This document shows, in pieces, positions 27,301 through 36,100 of a stretch of DNA of 64,000 nt. The notes beneath the pieces are model-generated. The model searched no databases. It was not told the origin of the DNA and worked only from the letters and a program-made list of their open reading frames with translations. Positions within the stretch are counted from its first letter, which is position 1, and the number at the start of each line of letters is the position of its first letter. The position numbers were made by a program, and so were the translations under genes. The stretch lies in contig OY762224.2 in the NCBI GenBank assembly GCA_963665265.2, positions 992,001 to 1,056,000 on the forward strand, written 5' to 3'. Source of the DNA: CAXXHQ01 sp963665265. GTDB lineage: Bacteria > Planctomycetota > Planctomycetia > Pirellulales > Thermoguttaceae.

Positions 27301-27526
27301 CGCGGCAATGGTCCCGATCGCCCTAGGACGAGGTCCCGGCGCGGCGTCGCGCGCAAGCATGGCCAAAGTGATCCTCGGCGGGCAAACTCTCTCGCTGCTC
27401 TTAACGCTGCTGCTGACGCCGGTGGCCTACTCGCTGTGGGACGATTTCACGCAGTTTTGGTTCCGCTTGATCGGCCGAAAACCGGAAGGTACGCCGGAAA
27501 CGGCTTCGCATTCCGAATTGCAATAA
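24341..27526 (+). CDS. RND efflux transporter permease (HAE1-like)
   Basis: Proton-driven inner-membrane pump of the AcrB type, 1061 aa. The ATG at 24341 begins MNIWDICIKRPVFT, the classical N-terminus with the first membrane helix; the longer frame from 24152 overlaps the adaptor gene and is rejected. There are two periplasmic loops and about twelve membrane helices. The TM4 motif GIVIDDAVVVHENIFRHMEE carries the two acidic residues of the proton path. No outer-membrane factor gene follows, so the channel is shared or encoded elsewhere. The substrate cannot be told from sequence. The gene lies 88 bases behind its adaptor. Confidence 0.95.
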   Translation: MNIWDICIKRPVFTVMLVTAPVVMGIGGYLRIGVDLLPNVDLAVVAVTTTMKGSSVEEMETSVTKPLEQIINTVSGIDELKSTTKEGVSQIVVQFVVEKNGDIAAQEVRDKISTIMSQLPTGIDTPIIDKIDFNAMPIMTVAVSGKRPMQEVTEIARKKIKENLEGVPGVGAVIMIGGRQRAINVYVDADKLTSYNLSIEDVRTALVQQNVELPGGHVDQGSGELVLRTMGRIKDPAGFRELIVANQKGFPVRIKDVGRIEDSFEEPRGLARLDGQNAVSLVIQKQSGSNTVKVAEGVRERLIELKGLLPKDIEAFVVKNQSTFIVRSIEEVNFHLVVAGLLVALTILIFIRDWRTTIIAGLAIPTSIISAYACMQYLGYTLNNITMLGLILAIGIVIDDAVVVHENIFRHMEEYNRPAREAAASATKEISLAVMATTLSLLVIFLPIVFMGGRIGKFFSSFGGTVAFAISMSLFISFTMTPMLCSRFLKHVPGTGSKDAFIWRTVEGSYNKLLAFSLSHRWVVILCAVGCLLITPGLFRVVGFDFVPRDDQSEFEVSITMPEGYSLDRASDTFAELESRLKRLRGVEHIFSTIGDTSGRITKGQGDVTQGVIYVRLKDLLTRQRPWYDLGFWINAIKGVHESDERIFSQFDVQQDARKIMAEYPELRSAVQDVSAFSSGMKQSMIEFNLRGPDLASLQKYSDEIVSWMKKTPGFVDVDTSLSLRKPELRVMIDRDRASDLNIRAYSIASALSMLVGGEPVTKYKEFDEQYDVWLRADLKNRDQSGKIAELMVPSPKVGLVRLDSLAKLQEEKGPATIDRFRMQRQVVVTANLQQDILSLDKAVEGINQHVKEMNLPADYSGDFLGRAKMMKETLQNFLIAFVLSFIFMYMILAAQFESFVHPITIMLALPLTLPFAVISLIILRTPLDIYAMFGLFMLFGIVKKNGILQVDYTNVLREKGLPRTEAILQANATRLRPILMTTAMLIAAMVPIALGRGPGAASRASMAKVILGGQTLSLLLTLLLTPVAYSLWDDFTQFWFRLIGRKPEGTPETASHSELQ

Positions 27527-27613
27527 TTTGTCCTGCGGAGGCGCGGCGACCGGCCTGACAATCCGCACCCGTGAAACCTCGCGGAGCGATCGCATCGATC
27601 GGCTAACCTCGAA

Positions 27614-27632
27614 CGGCGCCTTTCGGGCGCCG
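27614..27632 (+). terminator. GC-rich hairpin after the RND permease gene
   Basis: A perfect 7-bp stem CGGCGCC/GGCGCCG with a 5-base loop lies 87 bases after the stop. No T-run follows. It is a probable transcription end or RNA-stabilising hairpin. A good -10 box, TATAAT (27751-27756), lies further downstream, before the next gene, but with no clear -35 box. Confidence 0.45.
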
Positions 27633-27824
27633 ACCCTTCGGCGATCGCCGTTCGACTGGCATATTCTTACTAACCGGCATTCTACCGAAGACTTATCGCG
27701 GCTTGCCGGAAGTCGTTGGCGGGGGCCGCTTTTTTCAATGCGAAAAAGCGTATAATTCCTAATGCCTTAGGACGCCGCAAAAGATGAGCGGCGGCGAGTC
27801 CCCTCTCCGTTGAAAGGATTAGTC

Positions 27825-28202
27825 ATGCGATTTAAAAAACATTTTGCGATCGTGTCGTCGCTTTCACTTGTTATATCGTTCCTCGTTTTGTTGAACGGAT
27901 GCGGAGCGCCTGCGGAAAAACCGGCCGAGAAACCGAAGACCGACGCTGCCGCCCCGGCGACGGCGAGCGATAAGACGGCAGCCGAAGCCAATGACGCGTT
28001 TAAGGAACTGTCGTCGGCCGATCGAGAATTAGCGTTGAAGCAAAAGGTTTGTCCCGTGACGGGCGAGAAGCTCGGTTCAATGGGGCCGCCGGTGAAGGTC
28101 GAAGTGAAAGGACGCACCGTGTTTCTCTGCTGTGCGGGATGCGTCGACGAAATCAAGAAGAATCCGGAAAAATACTTCGCCATATTAGACGCAGCGAAGT
28201 AG
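27825..28202 (+). CDS. Lipoprotein with Cys-rich metal-binding-like domain
   Basis: A 125-residue exported protein. The ATG at 27825 is supported by AAAGGA about 7 bases upstream. The signal peptide ends with a lipobox at LLNGC (about residue 27), followed by an Ala/Lys/Pro linker. The C-terminal 65 residues form a compact domain with CPVTGEKLGSMG and VFLCCAGCVDEIKKNP. The pattern Cys...Cys-Cys-x-x-Cys resembles TRASH/YHS-type metal-binding modules. The same domain forms the C-terminus of the next gene product, a CusB-like adaptor. A role in metal capture or handover (copper, silver or similar) is plausible, but the metal is unknown. Confidence 0.85.
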   Translation: MRFKKHFAIVSSLSLVISFLVLLNGCGAPAEKPAEKPKTDAAAPATASDKTAAEANDAFKELSSADRELALKQKVCPVTGEKLGSMGPPVKVEVKGRTVFLCCAGCVDEIKKNPEKYFAILDAAK

Positions 28203-28242
28203 TCGCCCTGAGTAATTCATATTGCCGTCGAGCGAGGCCGTC

Positions 28243-29892
28243 ATGACTTTTTGGCAAAAAACGCTGTTGGTGGTTAAGGTCATCGAAGTGCGATTGCGTT
28301 TCGTCGCAATCCTCGTCGTAACGGCGCTTGTGATCGGCTACTGGGACTCGATCTCGAACTATTGGGACAAGTGGGTCAGGCCGAATGCGACGGCGGCCAA
28401 TGAATTGCCGGCCGATCAAGAGCTCTATTGCCCGATGCATCCGCAGGTGATTCGTCACACGATGGAGCCGAACGGCGACATGCCGAAATGCCCGATTTGC
28501 GGGATGCCTCTTTCGCAACGCAAAAAAGGAGCCGCGCCGGACCTTGCCCCCGGCGTCACTGGACGGGTTCAGCTTTCGCCGCAACGGATTCTCTTGGCCG
28601 GCGTGAAAACGGTTCGCATCGAGCCGCGGACGATGGTGAAAGAAATCTCGACGTCGGGCAACGTCAGTTACGACCAAAGCCGACTCTCGCGGATTGTGAG
28701 TCGAGTAAGCGGCTACGTCGAAAAACTCTTCGTCGATAAGACCTACGTCAACGTGAAACAAGGCGATCCGCTCGCCGAAATCTATAGTCCCGAACTATAC
28801 GCCTCCGCCCAAGAGCTTCTGTTGGCTTCGAAGCGAACGGCCAATTCTGACCTCGCTTCCGACGGTCGCCAGCGCTTGAAATTACTGGGCGTAAGCGATT
28901 CGGACATTGACGAGATCGTCCGATCGGGCAAGGCGTCGCCCCGAATGGTTCTGCGAGCGCCGCAAGATGGGACGGTGATTGGCAAAGAAATCGTGGCTGG
29001 CGCGCGAGTCGACGAAGGAATGACTCTCTTGGAGATCGCCGACCTCTCGGTCGTCTGGATCGAAGCCGACGTCTTCGAGAAAGACGCCCCGTTCCTTAAA
29101 GTCGGCGTGCCGATCGAAGCGACGGTCGATGCGTTGCCGGGCCGAGTATTCAAAGGGAAGGCTTCGCAGATTTACGCGCAGCTCGATTCGGTGACGCGAA
29201 CCACTCGAGTTCGATTCGAGGCTCAGAACGCCGGCGGCGAATTGCGGCCGGGGATGTTCGCCTCGGTGAAAATCAAGACCGACGTCAAAGACCTCGACGC
29301 CTTCAAGCGTTCGGCCGTCGACGGCAAGACGCTGGCCGTCCCCGAACAAGCCGTCGTCGATACCGGCGAGAAGCGGATCGTCTACGTCGAACGCGAAACG
29401 GGCGTTTTCGAGGGCGTGCAAGTCGAACTTGGCCCGCGCGTCGGCGAATACTATCCGGTCGTGAGCGGTTTGGAGTCGGGAGCGACCGTCGCGGCGGCAG
29501 GCTCGTTCTTAATCGACGCCGAAACGCGATTGAATCCGGCGGCGGCCAGCGCCTATTTCGGCGCGAGCGGCGGTCCGCAATCGGGCGCCGAATCACGCGG
29601 CGTCACGACGGCGAAGCCTACGGAGAACGCGGCGGTTCCGGCCACGCCCTCCCGCAAGCCGATTACCGAGGCGGCGCTAAAGAATCTGGACGAGCTTTCG
29701 TCCGACGATCAAGCGATCGCGAAGGTGCAGAAGTATTGCCCGATAACCGAGCTTCCGCTCGGCTCGATGGGCAAGCCGGTGAAAGTCACGCTCAGCGGGC
29801 AAACCGTTTTCTTATGTTGCGCCGGGTGCGTCGATAAGGCGCAGAAGAATCCCGACGCGACGTTAAAAAAGGTCGCGGAGTTAAAACAATAA
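28243..29892 (+). CDS. CusB-like heavy-metal efflux adaptor with N- and C-terminal metal-binding domains
   Basis: A 549-residue periplasmic adaptor of the heavy-metal RND type. An N-terminal membrane anchor (about residues 15-38) is followed by a heavy-metal-binding domain with YCPMHPQV and CPICGMPL. The CusB core follows (VSRVSGYVEKLFVDKTYVNV, then GDPLAEIYSPEL, and a beta-barrel with VDALPGRVFKGKASQIYAQL). After an Ala/Thr-rich linker (about 455-480) comes an extra C-terminal domain with CPITELPLGSMG and FLCCAGC, a close paralogue of the whole mature domain of the preceding lipoprotein. No CusA permease or CusC channel is adjacent. It may use a distant CusA or the HAE1-like pump upstream. 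Confidence 0.9.
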   Translation: MTFWQKTLLVVKVIEVRLRFVAILVVTALVIGYWDSISNYWDKWVRPNATAANELPADQELYCPMHPQVIRHTMEPNGDMPKCPICGMPLSQRKKGAAPDLAPGVTGRVQLSPQRILLAGVKTVRIEPRTMVKEISTSGNVSYDQSRLSRIVSRVSGYVEKLFVDKTYVNVKQGDPLAEIYSPELYASAQELLLASKRTANSDLASDGRQRLKLLGVSDSDIDEIVRSGKASPRMVLRAPQDGTVIGKEIVAGARVDEGMTLLEIADLSVVWIEADVFEKDAPFLKVGVPIEATVDALPGRVFKGKASQIYAQLDSVTRTTRVRFEAQNAGGELRPGMFASVKIKTDVKDLDAFKRSAVDGKTLAVPEQAVVDTGEKRIVYVERETGVFEGVQVELGPRVGEYYPVVSGLESGATVAAAGSFLIDAETRLNPAAASAYFGASGGPQSGAESRGVTTAKPTENAAVPATPSRKPITEAALKNLDELSSDDQAIAKVQKYCPITELPLGSMGKPVKVTLSGQTVFLCCAGCVDKAQKNPDATLKKVAELKQ

Positions 29893-29904
29893 GAAAGCCT
29901 CGCT

Positions 29905-31323
29905 TTACAGCATTTTCGGCGGGGCGCCGTCAATAAAAAGCTTAATCAAAGCTTGGGCTTTTTCTTTTGTGCCGTAGTCGGGATAGGCGATCGGTTTCGT
30001 GACGCCGTGTTGGGCGAGGATTCGAGCGCATTCGACGCGGCATTGACCGGCCAAATCGACCGAAGCGGTGAGAATCCGTAGGCACTCGCCTGGCGAATGG
30101 AAACCCATGCCGTTGTTGGCCGCCACGTAGTCCCAACGCAATTGGGCGGCGCGAACCAAGTCTCTTGCGCTCTTCAATTCGTCGTCGGTCGCTCCGGCCT
30201 GCATGGCCGCGGCGATGTCTAAATGGGCCTCGGCGACGGCCGTTTCCGCTCGCTGACGGCATTGATGATTCTTGTCTTGGATCGATTCGACCCGGGCGCG
30301 AATCTCCTCTTCGCTCCATCGATGACAAACGGCGCAAGAGTTGGCGATGTTCAACAGCGGACTCTGCACATGATGGTCGGAGAATTTCATGCCTCCTTCG
30401 GTCTTGTACGGCATGTGGCAATCGGCGCACGAAACGTTTCGATAGGCATGCACTCCCGACGAATAGACTTCGTAGTCGGGATGTTGCAGCTTGATCATTT
30501 TCGTTTTGCTTATCGCATGCGTCCAATCCGTGAAGCCGACTTCGGTATAGTACTCGTCCATCTTTTCCGGCGTTACGCCTTTATCCCAGGGGAACGTAAG
30601 ATAGTTTCCGCCGGGCTTGAAGTAATACTCGACGTGACACTGGGCGCAAACCAACGTGCGCATCTCTTGGTGCGAAGCTTGATCGACGTCTTTTCCTTGC
30701 CGCTGGAAGGCTTCGCGAAGCGCCGGACGAGAGACGCGAAGTTTCATCGTGTTCGGCTCGTGGCAATCGAGACAGCCGATCGGATGCGTGATTTCCGAGC
30801 GGTAGTCATCGAACTTCGCGGCGTAGAATTTTTCCGGACCGAGCTTGTTCATCAGTCGCGGCACGTCGGGACTCTTACAGGTCCAGCAGGTCGCGACCGA
30901 GGCCGGCGAAATGCGCTTCGTGCCGGTCACGTCCTCGATAGCGTGGGTATGACCTCGCGCCTGCTTATAATCCTTGGCGAAGGCGTAGCCGGCGAAGAGT
31001 ATCACGTTGGCGGGCGTTTCGACGAGATAATCGCGAGGAACCGCGCCGCCGTATTTTGTGAGCGTCTTGTCGTCGGCCATCCGTTTGTAGGAGTCGTATT
31101 CGCGGGGGAAATTCGCGCCCCATTTCGCGCTGTCGACCTCCCAAGCGTCGATCGGCTGAACGATCGTTGTTTTTTTGGCGATCTCGGCCTCGGTGCGACG
31201 TTCCATGACCGAAGCGGCCAAGAGTCCAAGGCCGAAGGTCGCGAGCGCAAAAACCGCCGCCAAAGCCCCGCCTCGCCACATCGGCGACGACGCCCCGTTC
31301 GTATTGACGTTTTGATCGGTCAT
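29905..31323 (-). CDS. nrfA: Ammonia-forming cytochrome c552 nitrite reductase
   Basis: Reduces nitrite to ammonium with six electrons in the periplasm, in respiratory nitrite ammonification or detoxification. The protein has 472 aa with a single N-terminal membrane-spanning signal (about residues 18-37). Five haem-binding motifs are visible: CWTCK (the special lysine-ligated active-site haem), CLDCH, CAQCH, CADCH and CAVCH. These are exactly what NrfA needs. AAGGAC lies before the ATG. It is encoded downstream of its electron donor NrfH with a 166-base gap. Its end is only 12 bases from the convergent CusB-like gene. Confidence 0.97.
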   Translation of the reverse strand: MTDQNVNTNGASSPMWRGGALAAVFALATFGLGLLAASVMERRTEAEIAKKTTIVQPIDAWEVDSAKWGANFPREYDSYKRMADDKTLTKYGGAVPRDYLVETPANVILFAGYAFAKDYKQARGHTHAIEDVTGTKRISPASVATCWTCKSPDVPRLMNKLGPEKFYAAKFDDYRSEITHPIGCLDCHEPNTMKLRVSRPALREAFQRQGKDVDQASHQEMRTLVCAQCHVEYYFKPGGNYLTFPWDKGVTPEKMDEYYTEVGFTDWTHAISKTKMIKLQHPDYEVYSSGVHAYRNVSCADCHMPYKTEGGMKFSDHHVQSPLLNIANSCAVCHRWSEEEIRARVESIQDKNHQCRQRAETAVAEAHLDIAAAMQAGATDDELKSARDLVRAAQLRWDYVAANNGMGFHSPGECLRILTASVDLAGQCRVECARILAQHGVTKPIAYPDYGTKEKAQALIKLFIDGAPPKML

Positions 31324-31489
31324 GAAAATGTCCTTCTTATTCTTGCACCGGTTTTTGTTCCCGTGAATTATTGCAACCGTGAATGATCGCTAATATGAGC
31401 AACTATTTTTCCACGAAGCACACGAAAGGACTAAGGCGAAAAAGGAGTGTTGCGCGACTTTCATCCCTCATTCTTCCTCTTTCTTCCTT

Positions 31490-32086
31490 TTATTTTATTG
31501 GTCTTCCGCCGAGGGTCGGTCGTTGCAGCGGGTCGTACAAGTCGGGCAGCAGGGGTTGAAACACGCCGGGCGTGGCCGACAGGCTACGGACCGAACCGTG
31601 CGGCGTTTCGCGGTGGCAATCCCAGCAGCGGAAATCCCCTTCTTGGTGCGTCGCGACGGCGACGTCTTCGACGACTTCGGGATGACAGCGGCGGCAGTTA
31701 TCTTCGATGACGGGAATTGCCTTGCTCGAAACGCGAATGACTTGCGGTTCCCAACGCATCGTGAAGACGGTTGAATGCCAAAGGCCGTCGCGGGCTTTGA
31801 AGGCGTACTTGGCCGCTTCGGACGTATGCGGAACATGGCAGTCGTTGCAGGTGGTCACGTTGCGATGGCTACCGTGCTGCCAAGTGACGTAGGCCGTGGT
31901 CATGACGTGGCAGTTCATGCAGGTTTCGGGGGCGTCGCTCATGTAGGAGCTTGCCCGGGATATGTGAAAAACGAAACCGCCAAGTCCGGCGAAGACGCCG
32001 ATGAGGATGTAGCACGGGGCCCGCAGGGAAGGCGCAATGAAGCGCAGTCCGAAGGCGCCGATTAGGAGTTGTTTGATAAGACTCAT
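31490..32086 (-). CDS. nrfH: NrfH-type membrane tetrahaem cytochrome c
   Basis: Quinol dehydrogenase that passes electrons from the membrane pool to NrfA. The ATG at 32086 gives 198 aa starting with a short cytoplasmic part and one membrane helix (about residues 22-42). Four haem motifs follow: CMNCH, CNDCH, CRRCH and CWDCH, matching the NapC/NirT/NrfH family. After the last haem the protein has a Pro-rich tail of about 35 residues, longer than in Wolinella NrfH. A promoter-like element lies 45 bases upstream. Together with nrfA it forms a minimal nrfHA operon. Confidence 0.95.
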   Translation of the reverse strand: MSLIKQLLIGAFGLRFIAPSLRAPCYILIGVFAGLGGFVFHISRASSYMSDAPETCMNCHVMTTAYVTWQHGSHRNVTTCNDCHVPHTSEAAKYAFKARDGLWHSTVFTMRWEPQVIRVSSKAIPVIEDNCRRCHPEVVEDVAVATHQEGDFRCWDCHRETPHGSVRSLSATPGVFQPLLPDLYDPLQRPTLGGRPIK

Positions 32087-32130
32087 GGCACGAATCCGCG
32101 CCGATTGAAAGGTCGGAATGAGACAAACGC

Positions 32131-32158
32131 ATTCTGACATATCGACGTAAGATGTCAA
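32131..32158 (-). promoter_or_regulatory. Putative promoter of nrfHA
   Basis: Read on the minus strand, TTGACA (32158-32153) and CAGAAT (32136-32131) are 16 bases apart, 45 bases before the nrfH start. The spacer region also contains a GACAT...ATGTC inverted repeat (32156-32136) that could bind a regulator. No clear FNR box is seen. Confidence 0.45.
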
Positions 32159-32207
32159 GAGAATGAACGCGTTACGATTTACGCGGCGGCGGTGGGGGAT
32201 GGTCCGC

Positions 32208-32393
32208 TTATCTTCGCTGCGGCACGCCCATTAGAACCAATGCGCTGCGAGCCAAGTCTCGTATGACGGGATTATTATCCTTAAGAACCTTGGCGAGGTC
32301 CGGCGCCGCCTCTTTTGCCGCCGGGCCAATCGCAAAGAGCAGTTCCTCGCGGATTGGCGGCAAGTTTCCCTTTCGTTGGTTACAGAGTTTGAT
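32208..32393 (-). pseudogene. C-terminal remnant of a HEAT-repeat protein gene
   Basis: The minus strand has an open frame of 61 codons that ends at TAA (32210-32208). It is preceded by an in-frame stop (32396-32394) and has no credible start. It reads as one HEAT/PBS-lyase-type helical repeat: REELLFAIGPAAKEAAPDLA, then VLKDNNPVIRDLARSALVL. Such repeats are common at the ends of planctomycete proteins. The 5' part of the gene is missing, so this is a decayed fragment. Parent function is unknown. Confidence 0.6.
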
Positions 32394-32814
32394 TTAAGGA
32401 TCATCTGGACATTGCATACTTGCATCGTCGCTTCATGAATACTTAGGTTGATAAATCGGAGGCGCAAAAAAGATTATGGACGCCTTTTTAAGCCGAGAAA
32501 TCGAAATTTCCTGGAGCGGCGGATTGTCGTAAGTCACGAGAGCGGGAAGTAGGACGTAGGGGACAGGGCGTTGAGCATAGGGGCGCAGGGCGAGCGGCGA
32601 CAAAGCTGCCCCGCCGAAGGCCGATTGCCGAAAGAAAATTAAATTGTCAAAGAACGGAGGAAAGGTCGTCAGTCTTTCCGACGAGGATATCGTCACGGAG
32701 AATTTTAGCGGAGGGCTTGGCCCGGTTTCCAGCGAAAACCGATTTTCATTCGACGTCCGGCAAAAACGAGAGATAAGAACGCAACGCTCGAATGAACTCG
32801 ATTCAATAAAGCCC
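32394..32814. other. Non-coding stretch with G-rich intergenic repeat
   Basis: No gene is supported. Around 32550-32610 it contains a run of TAGGG/GTAGGG-like units and the phrase gcgcagggcgagcggcgac, which recurs at 36791-36809. It precedes the duplicated leader of the PEP-CTERM genes. Confidence 0.4.
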
Positions 32815-33113
32815 CCCGTCGAAATTAGCTATTCTATTAAATTCCCGGCTTAACGACGCTTGCAATCCCCCCCATAGTTTTTATAGAATGAGCGAATCTC
32901 CAGGCGGCAGTTCTTTTCGGCCTCGGGGATCGGTATTAGGCCTTTCGGTTCGCATTCGGCATTTCGTGCGCCCGTAAAATGGACTTTGATTTCGGGGAGA
33001 AAATCTATGGCAATTCAACCGCATCAAACGCGATTGTTCATTTCGTTGGCGTTCGCCGTTTTCTCTTTGACGTTCATGCCGAAGGCTTTCGCCGCAATTA
33101 CGACCACGGGCGA
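32815..33113 (+). repeat. Duplicated promoter, leader and signal-peptide cassette, copy 1
   Basis: These about 299 bases recur at 36818-37116 (offset 4003) with only two base differences seen. The unit contains a possible promoter, the leader, the ribosome site GGGGAG and the first 36 or so codons (signal peptide) of a PEP-CTERM protein. After this point the two genes diverge in sequence. Confidence 0.9.
32860..32889 (+). promoter_or_regulatory. Putative promoter in the duplicated leader, copy 1
   Basis: TTGCAA (32860-32865) and TAGAAT (32884-32889) are separated by 18 bases that include a seven-C run. The identical element in copy 2 lies at 36863-36892. A leader of about 110 bases would follow. 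Confidence 0.4.
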
Positions 33114-36100
33114 AGTGAATCCGAGCGATCCGTCAACATGGACGACCACGACGACGTCGTACGTCGGAAGCGCATCGGTCGGAAGCGTCACCGTGGACGG
33201 CGATAGCGACATCGTTTCAAAATACGCATATCTCGGTTATGTTAGCGGCTCCTCCGGCACAGCCACCGTCTCCGGAACGGGATCAACGTGGAAAAACAAC
33301 TCCGACCTCACCATCGGAGGTTCCGGCACGGGAACGCTCAACGTGACGGGTGGCGGATCCGTCGGAAACGCAATTGGATACATCGGCGTATCGAGCGGCT
33401 CCTCCGGCACGGCTACCGTCTCCGGAACGGGATCAACGTGGAAGAATAGTTCAACTCTCTTCGTCGGTGGCTACTACGGCACGGGAACGCTCAACGTGAC
33501 GAGCGGCGGATCCGTCGGAAGTTATGGCGGATATGTCGGCTACTACAGCGGCTCAATCGGCACGGCAACGATCAGCGGAACCGGCTCCAAATGGACGAAT
33601 AGCGGAACATGCTACGTCGGCTACTACGGCAAGGGAATGCTTAACGTGACGAGCGGCGGATCCGTCGGAAATACTTCCGGCTATGTCGGCTACTCGAGCG
33701 GCTCACTCGGTACGGCAACGATCAGCGGAACTGGCTCTACTTGGAAAAACAGCAACGAACTTTCCGTCGGCTACTACGGCAAGGGAACGCTCAGCATATC
33801 GAGCGGCGGATCCGTCGGAAATACTTCCGGCTACGTCGGCTTCTCGAGCGGCTCCTCCGGTACGGCCACCGTCAACGGAACCGGTTCGACGTGGACCAAT
33901 AGCAGTTCTCTCTACGTCGGCTACTACGGCACGGGAACGCTCAGCATATCGAGCGGCGGGTCCGTCGGAAATACTTCCGGCTACGTCGGCTTCTCGAGCG
34001 GCTCAATCGGTACGGCAACGATCAGCGGAACTGGCTCGCAATGGACTAATAGCGGTAATCTCTACGTCGGAGACGGCGGCACGGGAACGCTCAACGTGAC
34101 GGACGGCGGATCCGTCGGAAATTCTTACACCGGCTACATCGGCTTCTCGAGCGGCTCACTCGGCACGGCAACGATCAGCGGAACCGGTTCCCAATGGACG
34201 AATGGCGGCGTTCTTCGCGTCGGAGATTCCGGCACGGGAACGCTCAACGTGACGAGCGGCGGATTCGTCGGAAGTTATGGCGGATCCGTCGGCTTCTCGA
34301 GCGGCTCACTCGGTACGGCAACGATCAGCGGAACTGGCTCCGCTTGGAAAAACAGCTACGAACTTTGCGTCGGCTCTTCCGGCAAGGGAACGCTTAACGT
34401 GACGAGCGGCGGATCCGTCGGAGGTTATTATGGATACGTCGGCTACTACAGCGGCTCAATTGGTACGGCCACCGTCTCCGGAACTGGATCCAAATGGACG
34501 AACAGCGGCGATCTTTACGTCGGCTACGACGGCACGGGAACGCTTAACGTTACAAGCGGCGGTTTGGTTTCCGTTTCGGGAACGACTATTCTCGGAGCCG
34601 CCGGCAAACTTACCATGAGCGGCGGAACGCTTTCGACCGGTTCGTTCGTCGCCTCCGCAAGCCGATTAAGCGGAACCGGAGTTATTAATACCCACGGACT
34701 CGTTTGCGATCTGAACTTAACGTTCGCTTCGACGGCGAGCCTCGTACAATCCTTCACCGTCTCCGGCCTGACCTTCAACCTAAATTTGGCAAGCGCTTCT
34801 GGTTCAAACGGCTGCTTGGGCGTAAACACAGGAGCAATTGCGATCACGAACGGCGTGGCGGTGCAATCGTCGTCCGGCTACGTCGGCTACTACAGCGGCT
34901 CAATCGGCACGGCCACCGTCTCCGGAACTGGCTCGCAATGGACGACCGGCGATCTCTACATCGGCAATCTCGGCACGGGAACGCTCAACATTACAAGCAA
35001 CGGGTCCGTCGGGAATTCGTCCGCCTACGTCGGTTACTATAACGGCTCCTCCGGCACGGCATCGGTCAGCGGAATCGGATCCAAATGGACGACCGGCGAT
35101 CTCTACGTCGGCAATCTCGGCACGGGAACGCTCAGTATTACGAGCGGCGGGTCCGTCGGGAATTCGTCCGGCTACGTCGGTTACTCGAGCGGCTCCTCCG
35201 GCACGGCATCGGTCAGCGGAACCGGCTCCAAATGGACCAATGGCGGCGATCTCTACGTCGGCTATTCCGGTACGGGATCGCTCAACGTGACCAGCGGCGG
35301 GTCCGTCGGAAGTTATTACGGTTACGTCGGCTGTAACAGCGGCTCAATCGGCACGGCCACCGTCTCCGGAACCGGTTCCAAATGGACGACTGACTATCTC
35401 TATGTCGGCCGCTACGGCACGGGAACGCTCAACATTACGAGCGGCGGATCCGTCGGATGTTCCACTAGCTCGGTCGGCATTTCCAGCGGCGCTGTCGGCG
35501 ACGGCGCCGTCAGCGGAACCAATTCGACGCTTACTTGCAGTTCCTTTAGTGTCGGAGCGCTAGGCGGATCAGGAACCTTCAATATAAAAAACGGCGGAAC
35601 CGTAATCAGCCAACAGGGGCGAATCGGCGGAGTCGATAATCCTGGCACTTCAACGGGAACCGTCAATGTTACCGGTACGAACTCGCGTTGGACGAATAAC
35701 GCCGAAATGCGAGTCGGTAATGTCATTTACGGCACTGGCTCTCTGAATATCTTGGATTGCGGACGAGTCTCCGTCGGCGGCACCTCGTATTTAGGATACG
35801 ATAAAGGTTCTACCGGAGCAGTCACCGTTTGCGGGACTGGATCTACCTGGATAAATAGCTCTTCTCTCTACGTCGGCAATCTCGGCACGGGAACGCTCAA
35901 CATTTCCGACGGCGGGCTCGTCTCGGTCGCCAGTACAACCTCTATCGGAACCTGCGGAAAAATCAATCTGACCGGCGGCTCGCTCGTTACGTCGTCTCTT
36001 ACGGGCACGGCCGGTAAGTCGATCTTCAACTTCGGCGGCGGAACGCTAAAGCTAACCTCGGCAACGACCGTCGCGATTCCCTTGACCCTTACCGGCACGA

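Noticed and set aside
30223..31386. Open frame of nearly 390 codons antisense to nrfA
   Set aside because: nrfA has all its haem motifs. The antisense frame is rich in Arg and lacks protein features.
33683..35336. Alternative-frame open stretches inside the PEP-CTERM repeat array
   Set aside because: They arise because each repeat unit is a multiple of three and keeps other frames open. The real frame has the signal peptide and sorting signal.
33319..35930. Periodic repeats that might suggest a CRISPR array
   Set aside because: The period is about 150 bases with diverged units in one reading frame, and there are no cas genes.
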